From: Apteryx mantelli
Taxonomy: Eukaryota; Chordata; Aves; Apterygiformes; Apterygidae
Assembly (NCBI RefSeq): GCF_036417845.1
Contig: NC_089981.1
Span: 9,193,501 to 9,257,500 of the forward strand
DNA: 64,000 nt
Direction of reading: 5' to 3'
This document shows positions 36,720-50,800 of this stretch, one piece after another; position 1 is the first letter of the stretch; the number at the start of each line of letters is the position of its first letter. Below the pieces are notes generated by a model. It searched no databases. It had not been told where the DNA came from and was given only the letters and a program-made list of their open reading frames with translations. Made by a program: the position numbers and the translations under genes.

Positions 36720-39700
36720 ATACGTCACGTAGACAGGACCTGAAGCACAGAGTAAAGCCACCTGTGATGGCATTAGAAACACAGTGTTATCAGTACACAT
36801 CCATATTGGTCACTGGTATGTTCAATATCAATGTATTCCCTTTTATGCCTTTTGGGGAAAGTTTCCTTTCAAAGTCAATGCTTCTCTCAAGGAGTGACAG
36901 TTGATATCTAACTCAGAATGTATTACTGAAGTGTGTAATAGCGAGCTCCACTTATTTGCTTGAGGGAGTTGGTGGAAATATCCTCCAGATTCATATTTCT
37001 GATCTTTGCCCCTTTTAAAAAGGAAGACTAGCTGCTAGGCTCCCTAAATATCCACTTTTGAAGTATTGATTTGGAAACGAAAAACTGACTGAGAAGGATA
37101 GTGCATGTTTTGATTTGAGTCTCAACACACTAGTCATGCCCTAAGGAATTCTGCTCAGGCAGTGAACGTACCTTCTTTTTCAACACTCTGAGGGAATTCA
37201 ACAGAACTAGTCCTTACTATTGCTCTCTGACTCTGGTAGAATGTCCATGCATTTTTGTGCAACCGTCAGTATTCACATCATGACACAAGGCAGCTGGCTA
37301 ATTAACACCACTTCAACTCTCAGTGTAGACCCTTCTGGAGGAGGTAAAGTGGACACCTACCTCATGTCTGTTTAGCAGAGATGTGCCTTTAGGCACAAAC
37401 TGTCTTTAAGGCGCCCTAAGTGAAATCAGACCATGTTCAAGGCATGCCAGGAAACCTGAAGCAGGAGAGTCATTGTCCTATATGTGCTGTACTGGGCTAC
37501 ATCTTGTGTGGATTGGTTCCAGTTATTGCTCATGAGTTTCTGGGTTGTGACCTCAGTCTCCAAAAGAGCGGGCTTGTGTTTCCTCAGACCACCTTTCGTA
37601 CAGTACATGGGTGCATACTGGAGGTAATCTGCATTAACGATGTGTTAGTAAATTTTTTGTACACCTCAGCCAAGTTCTGGACTAGGCATGGAAACCCCCA
37701 TAAACACACCTGTGATGCCCCTGGGGTAATAAATACACCGCTGCTGAATCTCCTTTACTCACCAACACCCTTGTATTCACCTTTGCTGCACTCTAGTGCA
37801 GTACGCAAGTATCACTAGTGTTCAGTTTCTACACTGAAAAGATAGATGGCAAGAGCTGCATAACAATGTCCACAATACTGGCAAATCCTTTGGGACCTTA
37901 ATCCTGTTCCACAATCACAGGTCAATCAGTTCTTTCTCACGAGATCTCTGCCTCTTCCACCCTCCAACTTCAGCAGCAGAGGAAATATTCTTTTGTGTCT
38001 CCAGCCCTATCTCCATGCCACTCCGTGGGCAGAGGGAAAGCAGTATGGGGAAGCCCAAAGCGTGTGTGTTAAGAGCATTGTTGCCACGATGTGTACAGCT
38101 AGAGGGGACAAGTTAAGACTGAGTACATAGGCAGTGCTGCAGCTACCTATTGACTCCTTGACTCTGTAACACCAGAAACTTCCTTTTGACAGATATTTCT
38201 GGAAATGGCATATAACTGAAAAATAAGCAAAGAAGACACCAATTAAAAGAAAGGGTAAAAAAAAATTGAGTACTTTCTACTTCATAAAATGCACCTCACA
38301 AAAGTCACTCAACAGTAATGCCTCTTTTCAAAGGCAGGATTTCATAGTCATGACCTCTCGGACCACTTTAGGCAGTTTCATCAAAACCTCTCAGCTCCAA
38401 GCTGCTTCTTATGTGTCACGAGAGCAGTCCACATCTCTGCCAGGGCTGAAAACTACAGGGGATGAAACGGACAGCCTGAATGTCTAGCTCCATTTCTCAT
38501 TCTGCTAAAACAACTTCCAAGAGCATCTGCAAGAACAACTCTCTCTCTCTCCAGATGGGGAAGTTGTGGCAGAAATATTTCAAGTAAATTGCACAGCAGA
38601 AGCACAAGCTTACCAGAAGCAATGAGATCGCAGAGGCATGTGAAGTTTTCTTTGTCAGAAAGAATCAGTGGACGGGGAGCTAAAATATATGTTTTGGACA
38701 GCTATTAGAGTAATCTCTACAGGGTGACTCTGGAGCGTGATCACCTAGACCATTTCACATTGTGTGGGGGTTTGCTTGCTTTCTTGCTTGCTTTCCAATG
38801 CTGTCTAGATAAATGGACTTCATTTAGTATTAGCTATGTGCTTCTTTTGGAAACATTTCTATTTAAAATCAATGTCATGGCTGACCATTTGCAAGAGCTT
38901 GTGTTCACATTGCCCTTGCAATCAAACATTTTTTGAGTAAAGATGTCTCTTACACGTGTCACATATTTTTTCCCTTCCAAGCCAATATTTCACATATGCT
39001 TTCTTCTTTCTTATTAACTTGCTCTTACCATTGCACGTTTGCAGCATAAATAGATATCATAACTGTGCTATATGACTGTTGGCACTTAGACATCTGGTCT
39101 GTACATGTTTGAAACAAGAAGTAAACAAGGAAATCATTTCAAGACTTTAAAAATGTTTGTGGTCAGGCCTCACTACTTGCCAGGTATTTTTACTCAGGCA
39201 ATGCAAAATATAGAAGCAGCTGCTTAGTCCTCATATTGAGTCATTATAAGAATATGGGCCAATGAGTAGAGGAATCGAATGTTGTTGTTGACGCCTTCCA
39301 TAAGCTATGGTCCTGCTGTTGCCTGCTAGCACCCGGCAGCTGGAAGAGAAATCAGAAAAATCATGGCATTCTTCCCCAAAATATTAAAAAAAAAACAAAA
39401 CAGTTTTTAAATGATAAGCCTTAGCTTGAACTGGCCGTGTGCCCTAACGCCCTAGCAGTTTCAGTATGAAGGGGGTCACTGGGCCCCATCTGTCTTTCTA
39501 CCTGCCCCACCCCGGGTGAGACAGACCAACCTCTGAAGGCGCCTGTCCCTCTCTGTTGACAAGGGTGCTGAGCTAGACAACTGTCCTTCATTGCATGAAG
39601 AATTTAGACTGCTACAAATAGGTGGGGATGGTCCCACCTTTAGCTGTGTCCACAGAGTGTGAATGCTGGGTGAGGGACATGCTGGCCCAGGCCTGAGGGA

Positions 39701-39887
39701 CACTATCCCTCTAAGCCTTGAGAATCAGGATTTATCCCAGTTCCGTCCTGCTGGCTGCCATCCACATAACCCACCACGGTGAGGAGAAGACACTGAGACG
39801 TCCGCAGTGTACTGGTGCATGCCTGTGAAATGGGAACCCACTCTGCCACCCCCTGCATAGAGCAGAGGACATTCGGGGAACCAGAGC
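36720..39887. other. Non-coding stretch, nothing recognised
   Basis: No gene or firm repeat recognised on either strand. Confidence 0.4.
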
Positions 39888-39892
39888 ATTTC

Positions 39893-40460
39893 TGACATTG
39901 TCCCAGGGTTTGGTCTGTAGATCTGCCGCTCTCCTGTGCAGGGAACACCTTCTTATCTTGAATAACACTTAAGCCATGTTAAGGTGCAACACAAGTGCAA
40001 GCAAGTGTTTATAGGGAACGTGAAGTGAAGGAAGAAAAAAGAAAGTGCTTTAGTTACTTTCAGAGTGCATTACACAGATGTCTTTCTCCCTCACGCAGCT
40101 CATTTGCTCTTTTCCTCCTGGCAAGGTAGGAGTCAGGATCCCGTGGCTCCTCGTGGCTCCTTCGTCCTTGTGGAGAACCTTAGCTGCTACAACTAACCTC
40201 CCTGTGGCAGCTGTGACTGGCTCTGAGATGATTTAATCTTCCGTCTTCACATCTCTTCCTTCCTGCAGGAGTAGCTGTTCCAGCTATTCCCTTGGAATAC
40301 ATGTTTCTTCCTTTGCCTGGGCCTGTAGATGTGCCCTGTTGGGCTAGGAGTTATCCTGCGTACAGGAATTATTACTGAATAAATCTTTTTTTTCACTGAC
40401 ACATAAAATTGTGCCCCCCAATCCTTTCTTTGCCCCCCAATGCTTTCTTTGGTGGCGACA
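39893..40460 (+). mobile_element. Possible second solo LTR
   Basis: The candidate starts TGACATTG and ends GGCGACA, flanked by ATTTC on both sides (39888-39892 and 40461-40465). It has a TTTATAG box near 40009 and an AATAAA about 80 bp before its end, and its last six bases equal those of the firm LTR at 7562-8388. A 5-bp match can arise by chance and the start is not the usual TGT, so this is tentative. Confidence 0.3.
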
Positions 40461-40465
40461 ATTTC

Positions 40466-41239
40466 CTACAGTGAGCAATTTATCTTTCACTTGGATCTTT
40501 GATTCTCTATTAGTCTAAACAGTAAAATGCAAAATCTGAGGCAGAGATGAAGGGCAGAGGGGATGGTCAGGAAGGAGGGCATTAATGATAGGTGAACTAC
40601 TGCAGAAAGGCAGAGAGTTGCACTGGAATGGGAAGGGGAGAAGCTTCTCCTCATATCATCTGCATCAGCAAATGACCCAACCAGCATCTAATATCAGCAG
40701 TTTAATTGCTAACCCATGGATTCAGCATATGACAATGCAGTACTCCTAAGAAGGCATTTACTCCAAAGCAAAGGGGAAGGAAGCCTTTGGTACAATTGCT
40801 TCCAGCAGCAGGTGACCAACAGCCTTGCAGACACCTTGGGCCATCGTTTCCTAGCTGAGTAGATTACAGAGTAGATGGAGTTTGTCTGATGGAAAGTTTA
40901 CACCTGGGAGAGCTCGGACTAATGGGATGCTCTGCCTGGAACACATTTTAATATTTTTGACAGCATTCATTTATTTAATTGCTGGTGTCTCAGCAGTGCT
41001 TGGAAGCCCCAGTCCTGGGCCTGTGCTATTCAAAAAGAGAACATAAAGGGAATCCCCGATAGTCACAGAGTTTACAATGCCATTCCAATCAAAACATGAA
41101 CTTTCAGCTTCTTCCCAATTACTGCAACAGCTAAAACCAAGCTTTTCTTCAAAAGGGAGCTTTCAGTAAATTTTCCAAAATGGAATTATAGTGAGAGAGA
41201 CTTGATTTTCTCAGCTCCTGAGAAAATGTTACCACAGTT
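40466..41239. other. Non-coding 3' flank of the intact olfactory receptor
   Basis: No gene recognised. It would contain the 3' UTR of the minus-strand receptor gene if that gene is expressed. Confidence 0.4.
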
Positions 41240-42175
41240 CTACACCTCACCCTTTTCACGCCAAACTTTTCTATTCCACAATTTTCTCATGGCACTTTTC
41301 ATCTCCTCATTTCTCAGCGTGTAGATGAGTGGGTTCAGCATGGGCGTGATGACATTGTAAAACACAGCTACCCTCTTGTCCTCCGAGAGATTGCTGGATG
41401 GGCGTATGTAGGTGAATGTGCATGGCCCAAAGAAGAGAATCACCACAGTAATGTGGGACCCACAGGTGGAGAGGGCTTTGTACCGCCCTTCGGACGTTCG
41501 CCTTTTCAAGGAAAACAAAATGACAATGTAGGACGTGACCAGGATGAAGAAAGAGACCAAAGTAATCATTCCGCTATTGGCAACGACAATGATGCCTGCA
41601 ACATAGGTGTTGGTACAGGCCAGTTGTAGTAGGGGATGGACATCACAGAAGTAGTGGTCAATTTTGTTGGGGCCGCAAAAAGGGAGGCTAACAGTTATGA
41701 GGGTCTGCACCAGGGAGTGCACAAAGCCCCCCACCCATGAACCCATCACCATCCAGCCACACACACGCCTGGTCATGAGGCTGGTGTAGTGCAGGGGTCT
41801 GCATATGGCAAAGTAGCGATCATAGGCCATCACTGTGAGGATGAAGATCTCAGCGCAGCCAAAGAAATGAAACCCAAATAGCTGTGCCATGCAACCCCCA
41901 AAGGAAATGGTTTTCTTCTCAACAAGGAAGTCAGCAATCATTTTGGGAGCTGTGACAGAAGAGTAGCAAAGATCTGCAATGGACAGGTGGCAGAGAAAGA
42001 AATACATGGGGGAGTTCAGACGTTGACTGCTAACTACAGTGACAACAATGAGCAGATTTCCTGCAACAGTAACAATATAGAAGAACAAAAACACCACAAA
42101 ACATATTTTCTGCACCCCCTGGTTCTTTGAAAGGCCCAGAAGAATGAATTCCTTCACACTGCTTGCGTTCTCCAT
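41240..42175 (-). CDS. Olfactory receptor, OR4-like, intact
   Basis: A single 311-codon frame with all seven transmembrane segments and no disruption: N3-glycosylation site NAS, GN at 39-40 (TM1), PMYFF at 56-60 (TM2), disulfide Cys95, MAYDRY at 116-121 (end of TM3), HYFCDVHP in loop 2, KALSTCGSH at 233-241 (start of TM6) and PMLNPLIY at 278-285 (TM7). [10 protein letters not shown] fits OR family 4. The receptor would sit in the cilia of olfactory neurons and couple to G-olf to detect odorants. I chose the Met at 42173-42175 over one nine codons upstream because [10 protein letters not shown] is the standard olfactory-receptor start. Typical length is 305-320. Confidence 0.95.
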   Translation of the reverse strand: MENASSVKEFILLGLSKNQGVQKICFVVFLFFYIVTVAGNLLIVVTVVSSQRLNSPMYFFLCHLSIADLCYSSVTAPKMIADFLVEKKTISFGGCMAQLFGFHFFGCAEIFILTVMAYDRYFAICRPLHYTSLMTRRVCGWMVMGSWVGGFVHSLVQTLITVSLPFCGPNKIDHYFCDVHPLLQLACTNTYVAGIIVVANSGMITLVSFFILVTSYIVILFSLKRRTSEGRYKALSTCGSHITVVILFFGPCTFTYIRPSSNLSEDKRVAVFYNVITPMLNPLIYTLRNEEMKSAMRKLWNRKVWREKGEV

Positions 42176-42202
42176 GTTGGTCAGTTGGGTGCCAATATGC
42201 AA

Positions 42203-45200
42203 TATACAGCTTATACACCTGGGAAAACAAAGACAGACACATGATTCATCAGCATTTTTTCATTATTAATAATGAATTCTATATCAGAAGTGGATACAAA
42301 CCAAGAAAGATATAGCATTAGCATTAAGCTTATGAAGTGTTTAGTTTCTGTCATGTATTTTTTAACGGCTATTTAATTCTCCACAGTACAAAGCTTCTGC
42401 CATGGCTTTGGTGGCACAGAGATAGGTGCACTCTGTGATATGTTCCTTAATCCTGGTCCTCCAGGATTTTGAAAGACTGGCTCCATGGCTGGTAGCCTTC
42501 CATGCACTAAGGACACGGCCAGAGTGTTCACCTTGGGCACTACAAGGCAGATAATGCAGTATGTTTGCCCTCAGGGTAGACAAAGTCCCTGAGAGCAATC
42601 TTTGTAAAATGGGTGTCTTTAAGAATACCTGGAAATATTGCTCAGAATGATGATTTGCTTTATAAGTACACATGATCTTTGAATTCTTGTTTAGAAGGGA
42701 AATGTACCCACAGGCAGAGAAAAGAACTCTCTTGTGTATAGACATTTTGAAACGTAAATATGAAATGTCACAGGCTGAAAAATGAGTCCTGGGAAGGTTA
42801 TCTATCATGGAGGGGAAAAAAATTGCACATATGACTTAATGGAGTATTTGACATTGTTCTAAATCTCAGCATTGTTTCTATCAGAGGAAGGAAGAATGAA
42901 AGACTCTTGTGAGATCTTCTGTCCCAGCACTGTACTGATTTTACCTAGTATGATTTTTGATACACTCGGCGTGATCCTTTCAAGGGTTAACTTAGCTTAA
43001 TGAAGCTAATCTAACTAAACTCCTTCAACAGCCAGTATAAGTCTCTCTATAGGCTGATTCAGAATGACTGAATTAGGGTCCTTTGCAGAACCCTTTTTTC
43101 CTCCACTCACTATGAGGAGCTTAAGCAAATTAGCACCACCAGGTTAGAATGACCTTTACAGAATAATCCCTTTTGGTCCCTGAACGTAGCTCAGAGCTTT
43201 TTGTAATGCCATCCACCTGTTTTAGGTTATGGCTGAGCTCCTTGTCCCTAGGCATTTCTACATCCATACAGTTTCTCATTCGAGACAAGGTCACATTCCA
43301 GCATAAACATGGGACTTCTTTGGTTCACCCTGCATTCCAGCTACAACCCATCGAGCATTACATGTCACTAATAAATGAGTAGCCTACATCTTTAGAAAGA
43401 GTGTAACGTTTCTAGCTTGCCATTATGCACCCAGACCACCAGAATTCTCTTGGTCAAAGAAGTCTGGGAACCACCAGATTAAACTCTTCACAGAGAGTTT
43501 AAGGTCAGCCAAAAGCAGGCACTCTTTCAATAAAAATATCCACTGTATGGGCTTCCTTCTAGCATCAAAACATTCCCCGTCAGCTGGTGTTAAAATGCAC
43601 CATTTTAAGTCCTGCAGAATTACATCACAACCAGGTCTTCTCATTTGTATTCGTGATCTGTGAGCAAATCTGCGGAATGATTCAGTTAAGCCAAGTTATC
43701 TACCAACTACTTCAATCTGCAGCATAATCAGAAACTCTCGTGCAGGCACAAAGTGATCAAGCATCCACAGGAAACACTGAAACTGAGAAAACCCAAGATT
43801 ACTTTCAAACCCACAAAGTGAAGCCGAGAGAGGAAGTGGGCAAAGTTAGGGACTTTTCCTATGCTTACAGTTGTACTTACACTAGATGAAAGTTTTTCAA
43901 GCAGAAGGGTAAAATTTACATGGATGGTTCCCCTTCAGATATTTCTACAAGGAAAAGGATCAGTAAGAACAACGGGAGGTCATTTTCTCCCTCGTCTTAC
44001 CAGGTCGTGATCCTTTCTACCCCTCTTCCTTCTACTGAGCAACGACGTAGACTTCTCAGCAAAATAAATGACAGGGATGAAATGAGCACACCTTTATGGC
44101 TGTGCAGTACCCAGTCGAAAAGAAATAGCTGGGCTCCATCCAAGCCAGAGCATGACTGGAAGCATACCACAGCAATCGCAGGGCCATATTTAGGCAGTCA
44201 GAAAGGAGTGACCAAGAGAGAAATGGTCAGGGGAAACTGTATGCCTGAATACCAGCAGATGGCAAACTCCTGAGCTAAAAACAAGGTGTGCATCTACAAA
44301 AGGACCGATTCACAATTCAGACAGCTCGGCTATGTGTCTTTCTTGACAAGGTCCTTTCCATCACCACCAAACTGCATTTAACAAACTACCCATCTGTCTG
44401 ATCTCACCTCATCGACTTAAGTCATGTAGGCACCTGTACCTAAGCTAGGCATATTACACCTGACCAGTCTACTTGTAGATGTGATGAATCATGTGCTGCA
44501 GGTACCCGTTTCTAGACCGTTGACTCCAAGAGGATTACTAGAATGACTAATTCAGTAGAGGATTGCCACCAGTTATGGCTTATCTCTTCAAGTGCCTTTG
44601 CAGGGGTAGACCTGAGCTATATGACATAATGCAATCAGCTGCAAAATAAAATGAATCTCGTGTGTACTCTTAACATCTCAAAAAGGGTGAGAAATTGCAC
44701 CATCTCCTTACTGCATGCATTCTTCCCTAAAATCTCAGGTGGTTATGGGAAACAAAAGAATAATATCGAAGCAATCGAATCTGCAGCTGTGGAACTAGCT
44801 CTGTATATGATTCTAGCCAAAGATAACTAGAGACAGTTGATAACTTCAGTGGAAGTTTCTTTCTGTATTTTCACATTTGTGCAAGAAGAAAGGAAAAGGA
44901 AGAGGAAAGCAAAGCAAAGCAAACAAAGCGAAGCAAAGCGAGAAGGCAGAGAAGCTGCAAAACTTACCTCACCTGTGTTTAGAGATCTAATATTTTGTGT
45001 AAGGGCTGTACAGCCTTATCTCCTCAACTTCTGTCTTCCCTGGTATGAATGTGTTAGAGCACAGCGCCTTTAAAGAACATAGAATGGCTTCTGGAAAGCT
45101 TCCAAAACTTGCTTAGGAGGTGGCTGTTAGTGTATAATCCAATCCCATCTAATTTATTACTTGCTTTCGTGTGTCACAAGTGTATCTTGATGTTTCCTGC

Positions 45201-47159
45201 CTGTGTGAGAAGTGGTTTAATAGGCTGTGTGGATGATGTGACCTGGGTGTGCTGAAGGATGCTTTCATATCCCAGCAGCTGCACAAAGGGCTGAGAAGAA
45301 AACCTTTTAAGTACCAATCTTTAACCCTCTCGCAGGAAATCTTCCACCTGAAGGGCTCTTGGGGCTGCAGGAGGGAGGGGTGGAGGCTTAGTGAAGGGAA
45401 GGCGTGAAAGAAAGGGGCAAAGGAGGAGAATGAGTTCTGTCTTGACTGAAAAGTTTAAGTAAATGTATTTTAAAGAAACAGTTGTCAGTCAATGCTTTTA
45501 TAATGATATCACAAAGGCATTTCAGGGTTTCTCCATAAGAAATAACAGTCAAAGGAGTAGCTGAGTATTCAACTGGACAAGCATATGCATGGACCTATGC
45601 AGTTAACGCTTCTCGGAGTTCTTCCTTACTCCAAGCTGACAGTTGTATGGATTTCCCCTGTGTAAAGGGCCATTAGGTCCACTGCTCTGGCTTCCTAGCA
45701 TTGTGAAGGCTAAAACAGTCCATTTGTAATCTAGATATTTTCTCTCCTTTTTTAACTTCTGTGTATTCCAAAACACATGTAAAAGAGAAATCCTCATTAA
45801 AGGAAAAAAAGAAAGAAACCTCAAACTGTAGGAAGAGTCACGATCCTCGAGGGATGGTAAAGAATTCCTATCACAGGAGTCTTCTAAGGACAGGTTGGGC
45901 TCATTTCTCTCAGGAGTTGTACAATTAAGCTTTTATAGGGACAGAAGATGTCCTGGGTGACCTCTTGATGACCCTCCAAGTCCTATCTCACCAGAAATTT
46001 CATCACTGGAAATCCAGTGAATAAAGCCTCTTTGCAAGAATTTGCATGTTTTAACAGAGGTCAGTGAATTACAAAGTCAGTCAAAAAAATCCTTCATTTA
46101 CGAATTGGGAAACTGAGGGAGGATGTCACCTATTTAATGCCAATGGAAGTCAGTGAATTTAACCCTGACTTAGTCACTCTAGGCTCTTCTGAGGAAAAAA
46201 AATGAATGTCTCTGGAGGCAGATGCATCTGATCTACCTCAGAACTGATTTTAGGATGCGATTAGGTGTGAAATAGACATCTAGCTTTTAAAGAAAATAAC
46301 TTAGGGCGGACAAATCTCACTGTCACGACGGGCCCCATCTTTCTTAACCTGAGCAGCTGCAGTCAAAGGTGAACCTATGAAATGAAACAAACAAAGCAAA
46401 CAGACATGTTGATTTATATCTGCATATCATCTCAACCAAGGCCCAAGTCAAATTCATCATGGCTCTAAACTCTACTATGTATTTGTAGCTTATGCCTCAT
46501 GGATGTCAGGAAAGACATTGTCTCAGCTACTGTCCTTTACTTTGTTTTGCTGAAATTTCTGGAAATGTGGAATGGCCTGATAGCAACATAGTTAATGTCT
46601 CCATCTCCTCTGCACAGAATGCCAGCGATCTCCACAGTGAAAACAGAAATCCTACAGTTAATGAGAATAAATACTGGTAAAGAAATGCCTTGGTGAAAAT
46701 AGTCCCCTAACTTAAATGTCCTTTTACTGTCACCTGGAGTCTTGGGCAGGTTATTGAGGGTTAACAGTAGTCACTACAGGAAACAAGAATATTGGGTAAG
46801 AAGGTAAACAAAGTCTTACAGTCTTTGGGAAAGGAAGAGGACCAACAGATGACAGAAGCCAGAGATCAGGCCAACAGCATCTGGCCTGCTAACCTAGTAT
46901 GAGTCAGCCTGCCACTTTCTGTACCCAGAGGCACACATGGCAGCAACTTGGCTAGCATCACATTCATGTCCTTTTGTTTCCCTAGCCAAATGGACTACCA
47001 GAGGTGACTTAATGCACAAGTCCAAATGAAGAATTGCTGCTGCCTCCTGCTGCAAAATAATTCCCCATAGGGGTGTGCGAAAGGAAAGGAGAAAGGTGTT
47101 TTCTCCATTTTCATTCCACTTACCTCGGCACCTGGCTCTGGACACCACTATGGCAGCAG
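42203..47159. other. Non-coding stretch with a small (AAGCA)n tract
   Basis: Upstream flank of the receptor gene and further intergenic sequence. A purine-rich AAGCA/AAAGC pentamer run lies at 44908-44945. No exon, RNA gene or known transposon recognised. Confidence 0.4.
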
Positions 47160-47800
47160 GTCATGCTTGGGGAGCTGTGATTTGGACAAGGAGGGACTGT
47201 GCATGGTGAGATGAATGAGGTTTTGCAGCTGGATAGTGAATACTGGCAAGGGGTTTGTTGATAGAGCCATGGTGAATGTGTGTTGTGAATTTGATGATGG
47301 GCAGGATGGGGACAAGGCACAGTGTGGAGGGAAGTTGTGAAACTTGAAATGGATGCTACATGGCCAGGGACTGTCTTCGTGGAGTTTGTGAAATCAGAAG
47401 TGCCTGAGGTGTGGTGAGGGACTGTGCTGAAAGATCGTATGAAGTGGCAGGTAATACTGTGGGTGCTAAGCTGTGTTGAAAGACCTTGTGACATCAGAAG
47501 CGGGCATCGTGCATTGAAGGGTAACACTAGGAGAGGTTGCAAAATTGTGGCTGCTGAGGTGTCATAAGGCTGGCTAGAGAGTTCAAGGAGACCCTACAGT
47601 AGAACAGGTAGTGTGAATAGTAGGGGACAATGTATGGTGACAACTTGTGTTGGGAGAGATTTTGTGGTCAGAAGAGGACACTCGGTAGTGATGAGTGTGC
47701 TAAGGGAGGTTCTGCAGTGACAGTGGACCCTTGGGGAATGAGAAGCTGTGTTGAGGGAGGTTGTGAAATCAGCAGCAGGCATTATGGAAGAGGACTGACA
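47160..47800. repeat. Degenerate minisatellite, ~50-bp period
   Basis: A recurring core of the form GTGTTGAGGGAGGTTGTGAAATC begins at about 47322, 47373, 47424, 47473, 47525, 47647, 47697 and 47748; neighbouring spacings are 49-52 bp, except one interval of about two and a half units. The variable part contains AGAAG(C/T)GG and CAT words. Units differ from each other by many substitutions, so the array is old. Its strand bias (purine-rich on plus) is marked. Confidence 0.85.
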
Positions 47801-50800
47801 ACTTCTCAATCTGTGTGACCCTGAGCAGCAGTAGAGTATCTTCTGCAAGGTCTGTGAAACTAGATCTATGCTGCTGCTATTTGATGCAGGCTTTCATTAA
47901 TTAGTTTCATTAAGGAAGTAGACTCAGGTTTTGAATATGCTTTGGAGACAAGAGACCAATCTTACCAAAGCCTTATAATAGATATACGAGAAATGTGAGT
48001 GACTTTTACAGCTTGCTTTTGCACGGTCTATGGAAGTCATAGGATGGTTACTTCACTTGCATTATATGGAATGCAAAGTTTTTGATGATTCGGCATATCT
48101 CCACAGGGCGTCCATTACAACCAGTATGACAGTACATGACAGTACATATCAATGGCCCAGGCTGATGCTATTTAACATTATGAAATCTGATCGAAATGCC
48201 TTAGATAGAAAGCTAATCACCTGACATTCCCTGAATGCCCAATGGAGAGAGAGGCGCCTCCAGAGGATGTAAACCACCATCGTAGACCCTCTCAATCACT
48301 GACAGTAAGAGACAAGCATTCTCAGAGGTGCCATCTGCCACATGTTTGCAATATATTTCTTGTGGTCCAAAAGAAGTCGGTGATAGGATGACTGCAAGGA
48401 ATAGGGATCATGTGCAGAATTTTCTGCCCTGAACTAACATTAAGATAGCCAGCCCAGCCTACCATGGAGCATGCCCTCAGCATGGGAGCTATGTTTGTCC
48501 TCTGACTTGCTCAGTATCTCTCTGGGAAGATGCCAGGACACAGAGCACTCTAGAAGGTCAGTGGTCATGGCTAAGAAGAATGCGTTCCTCGGGGGCCACC
48601 AGCACCCTGAAAAAAAAACACATTTCTGCTTCCCTGGGGACGGTTGAAAGGAGACAGGCAGCCAAGGATGTTAGTGCTGAGTGTGTTCCTCAACGTAGTC
48701 CATGTACTAGTGGCATGAGGTGCCTGCAAGGGACACCTGCCGCCCTGAGGGCAGCAAACCTGACTCCACTCATCACAAGAGCTCCTAGACACCAGAGTTT
48801 GAAATAGTCTTTATTTTCTCATTGATTGCAACATAAGGCACTCAGGGTACTGTTGGTATTTCTGCAATGTGGTTGAGGTCTGGACGAAGGAATCTGTAGG
48901 TGCATATGCGTGTTTCAGAGCAGTCCAATTTTCACCACATGCAGAAGGGTCAGAGAAAAACTAAAAAGACTTGATTTGCTTCCCTTTCCCAAGCCTCTGC
49001 CCTCAGTCGTTATCTCCACCCTTCCTTTCCCACAGCTACCCCCTTCTCAACTCCAAGAGCTCCTACTGCAGTCAACCCTCTTCTCTCCCTCACCTCAGCC
49101 TACCTCAAACATCAAACAAAAGTAGCAGCCTTCCCCTCATGACCCTCCCCAGCATCAGCTGCCATATTACCTGTCTTGCACCTTTCACGGAGATGTTGCT
49201 TCCTGCCACAAGAAAGAAGGGGAGGCAGCTAGGAAGAGAAGGCTATGCTCTGTTTGGAGAAAGGGAGTAAGGTCAGTTAAGTAGGGGGCAGAAGGAGGGG
49301 CGAGCAACTTCAAACACCTACCTTTTTGACCATTTACGTCTTGCACCAACTCAGAGCCAAGTGATGTCTCATATCCCACAATTTAGAATCGTGCACAGAG
49401 GACGCAAGAGATACAACAGCGCAAGCAGGCTTTGGTAGGCCTTGTTAGTGAGTCTTAAGAGACATTCTAGAAACACCACTTTATGCCTACTTCTCCCCGC
49501 TTTAGAATCTTAACCCTCAAAAGCAGTTACCCATCCCTACTATGGCCAGAAAAAGAAAGCACTTCAAAGTAAATGCCCAGAGGCAAGAAGCTGTAGATAA
49601 AGGACTTTTTGTCATCTCTCTTAGATCAAATTAACCAGAGTTTAAGATCAGACTAAGTCAGGTCACAGACTAAGCCACAATATCTCAAAATAGGTCTAAT
49701 TTGTCTAATCAAAGACAATTCCTGACTGTAGAGGCAGAGAGAGAGACCTTTGCTGCTTCACCACGTGATACCCGAAGTCTGAGTGAGATTTGTCCCTCTG
49801 GAGCCAACACCTGCCCATTTTGAAGCTTGCACAATCACACTGTTAAAACTCTTTTCTTCCTCTTCCTTTTGTAAGTAAGTGGCACACAACAAGCACACTT
49901 CTTGCCTGCAGGGTTTCTGTTGTATTACGGCGAATAAATCGCTGTGTTTACTATTTTTCTAAAGTCCCTTTCAGGTCAAGCTGCTAAAATACTTTAATTC
50001 TCTGGGGCCAGAGGTGAACGATGAGTCATCAAATGCTGTTAGAGCCCTGTGCAGTTTGGGGAGACTCCTCCTATCTGCAGGAGAAAGAAATAGGCACCTT
50101 TCTACACATGTTGTCAAAGGGAGGCCCAGAAGCATTCAGGGGAGGCAGGCAAAGGCTGATAATGCCCAAAGAGGCTTATTGATGCCTAGCACCCAGGCTG
50201 TGAAGGCCTCAATGTCTGATCTCCCTTTCCCACCCCACGCGCAGCAGACAAGCTGTTTCTCTTTTGGGGGTCTTGGCAGGATTTGGGGCGAGACATTGCA
50301 CAGGAAGGGATTTTTGAAGGAAACATTGGAAGAAGGGACATCCTCTTCTGGAATAATCCCATTCCAGCTGATTCTCATGTTTCAAGAAAGAAAAAACAAA
50401 ACAGAATACAGTTACTCTGACAACTTCCCGCAATCTCTACCGACTGCTCATTTGTACATCTCCTTTATAACAGCATTTGGCCAGAGTACGAACGCACCAA
50501 GAGCCTTTCACAGATGCATGCAAAATCCCACAGCATCCCTGGGAATGGAATCCCTGGCAGGTAATTTTCTCCCCACCTACTGTAAAAGCAACCAGAGAAG
50601 TAGAGCAGAAATAGGAAACTGCCTCACAACATGAGAGAGCCCCATTCTCATCTGCCGCTGACTTCGTCCCAGCCTCCTCAGTACAGTGAAAACACTCCTT
50701 CCTGACAACACCTGCTTCATTACGCCACAGGAGACAGAAACTGAATCTGCAGGCTGAAAGAACTTCCTTGTCTTTTTCACAGAAAATGTTTCCCAGAAGA

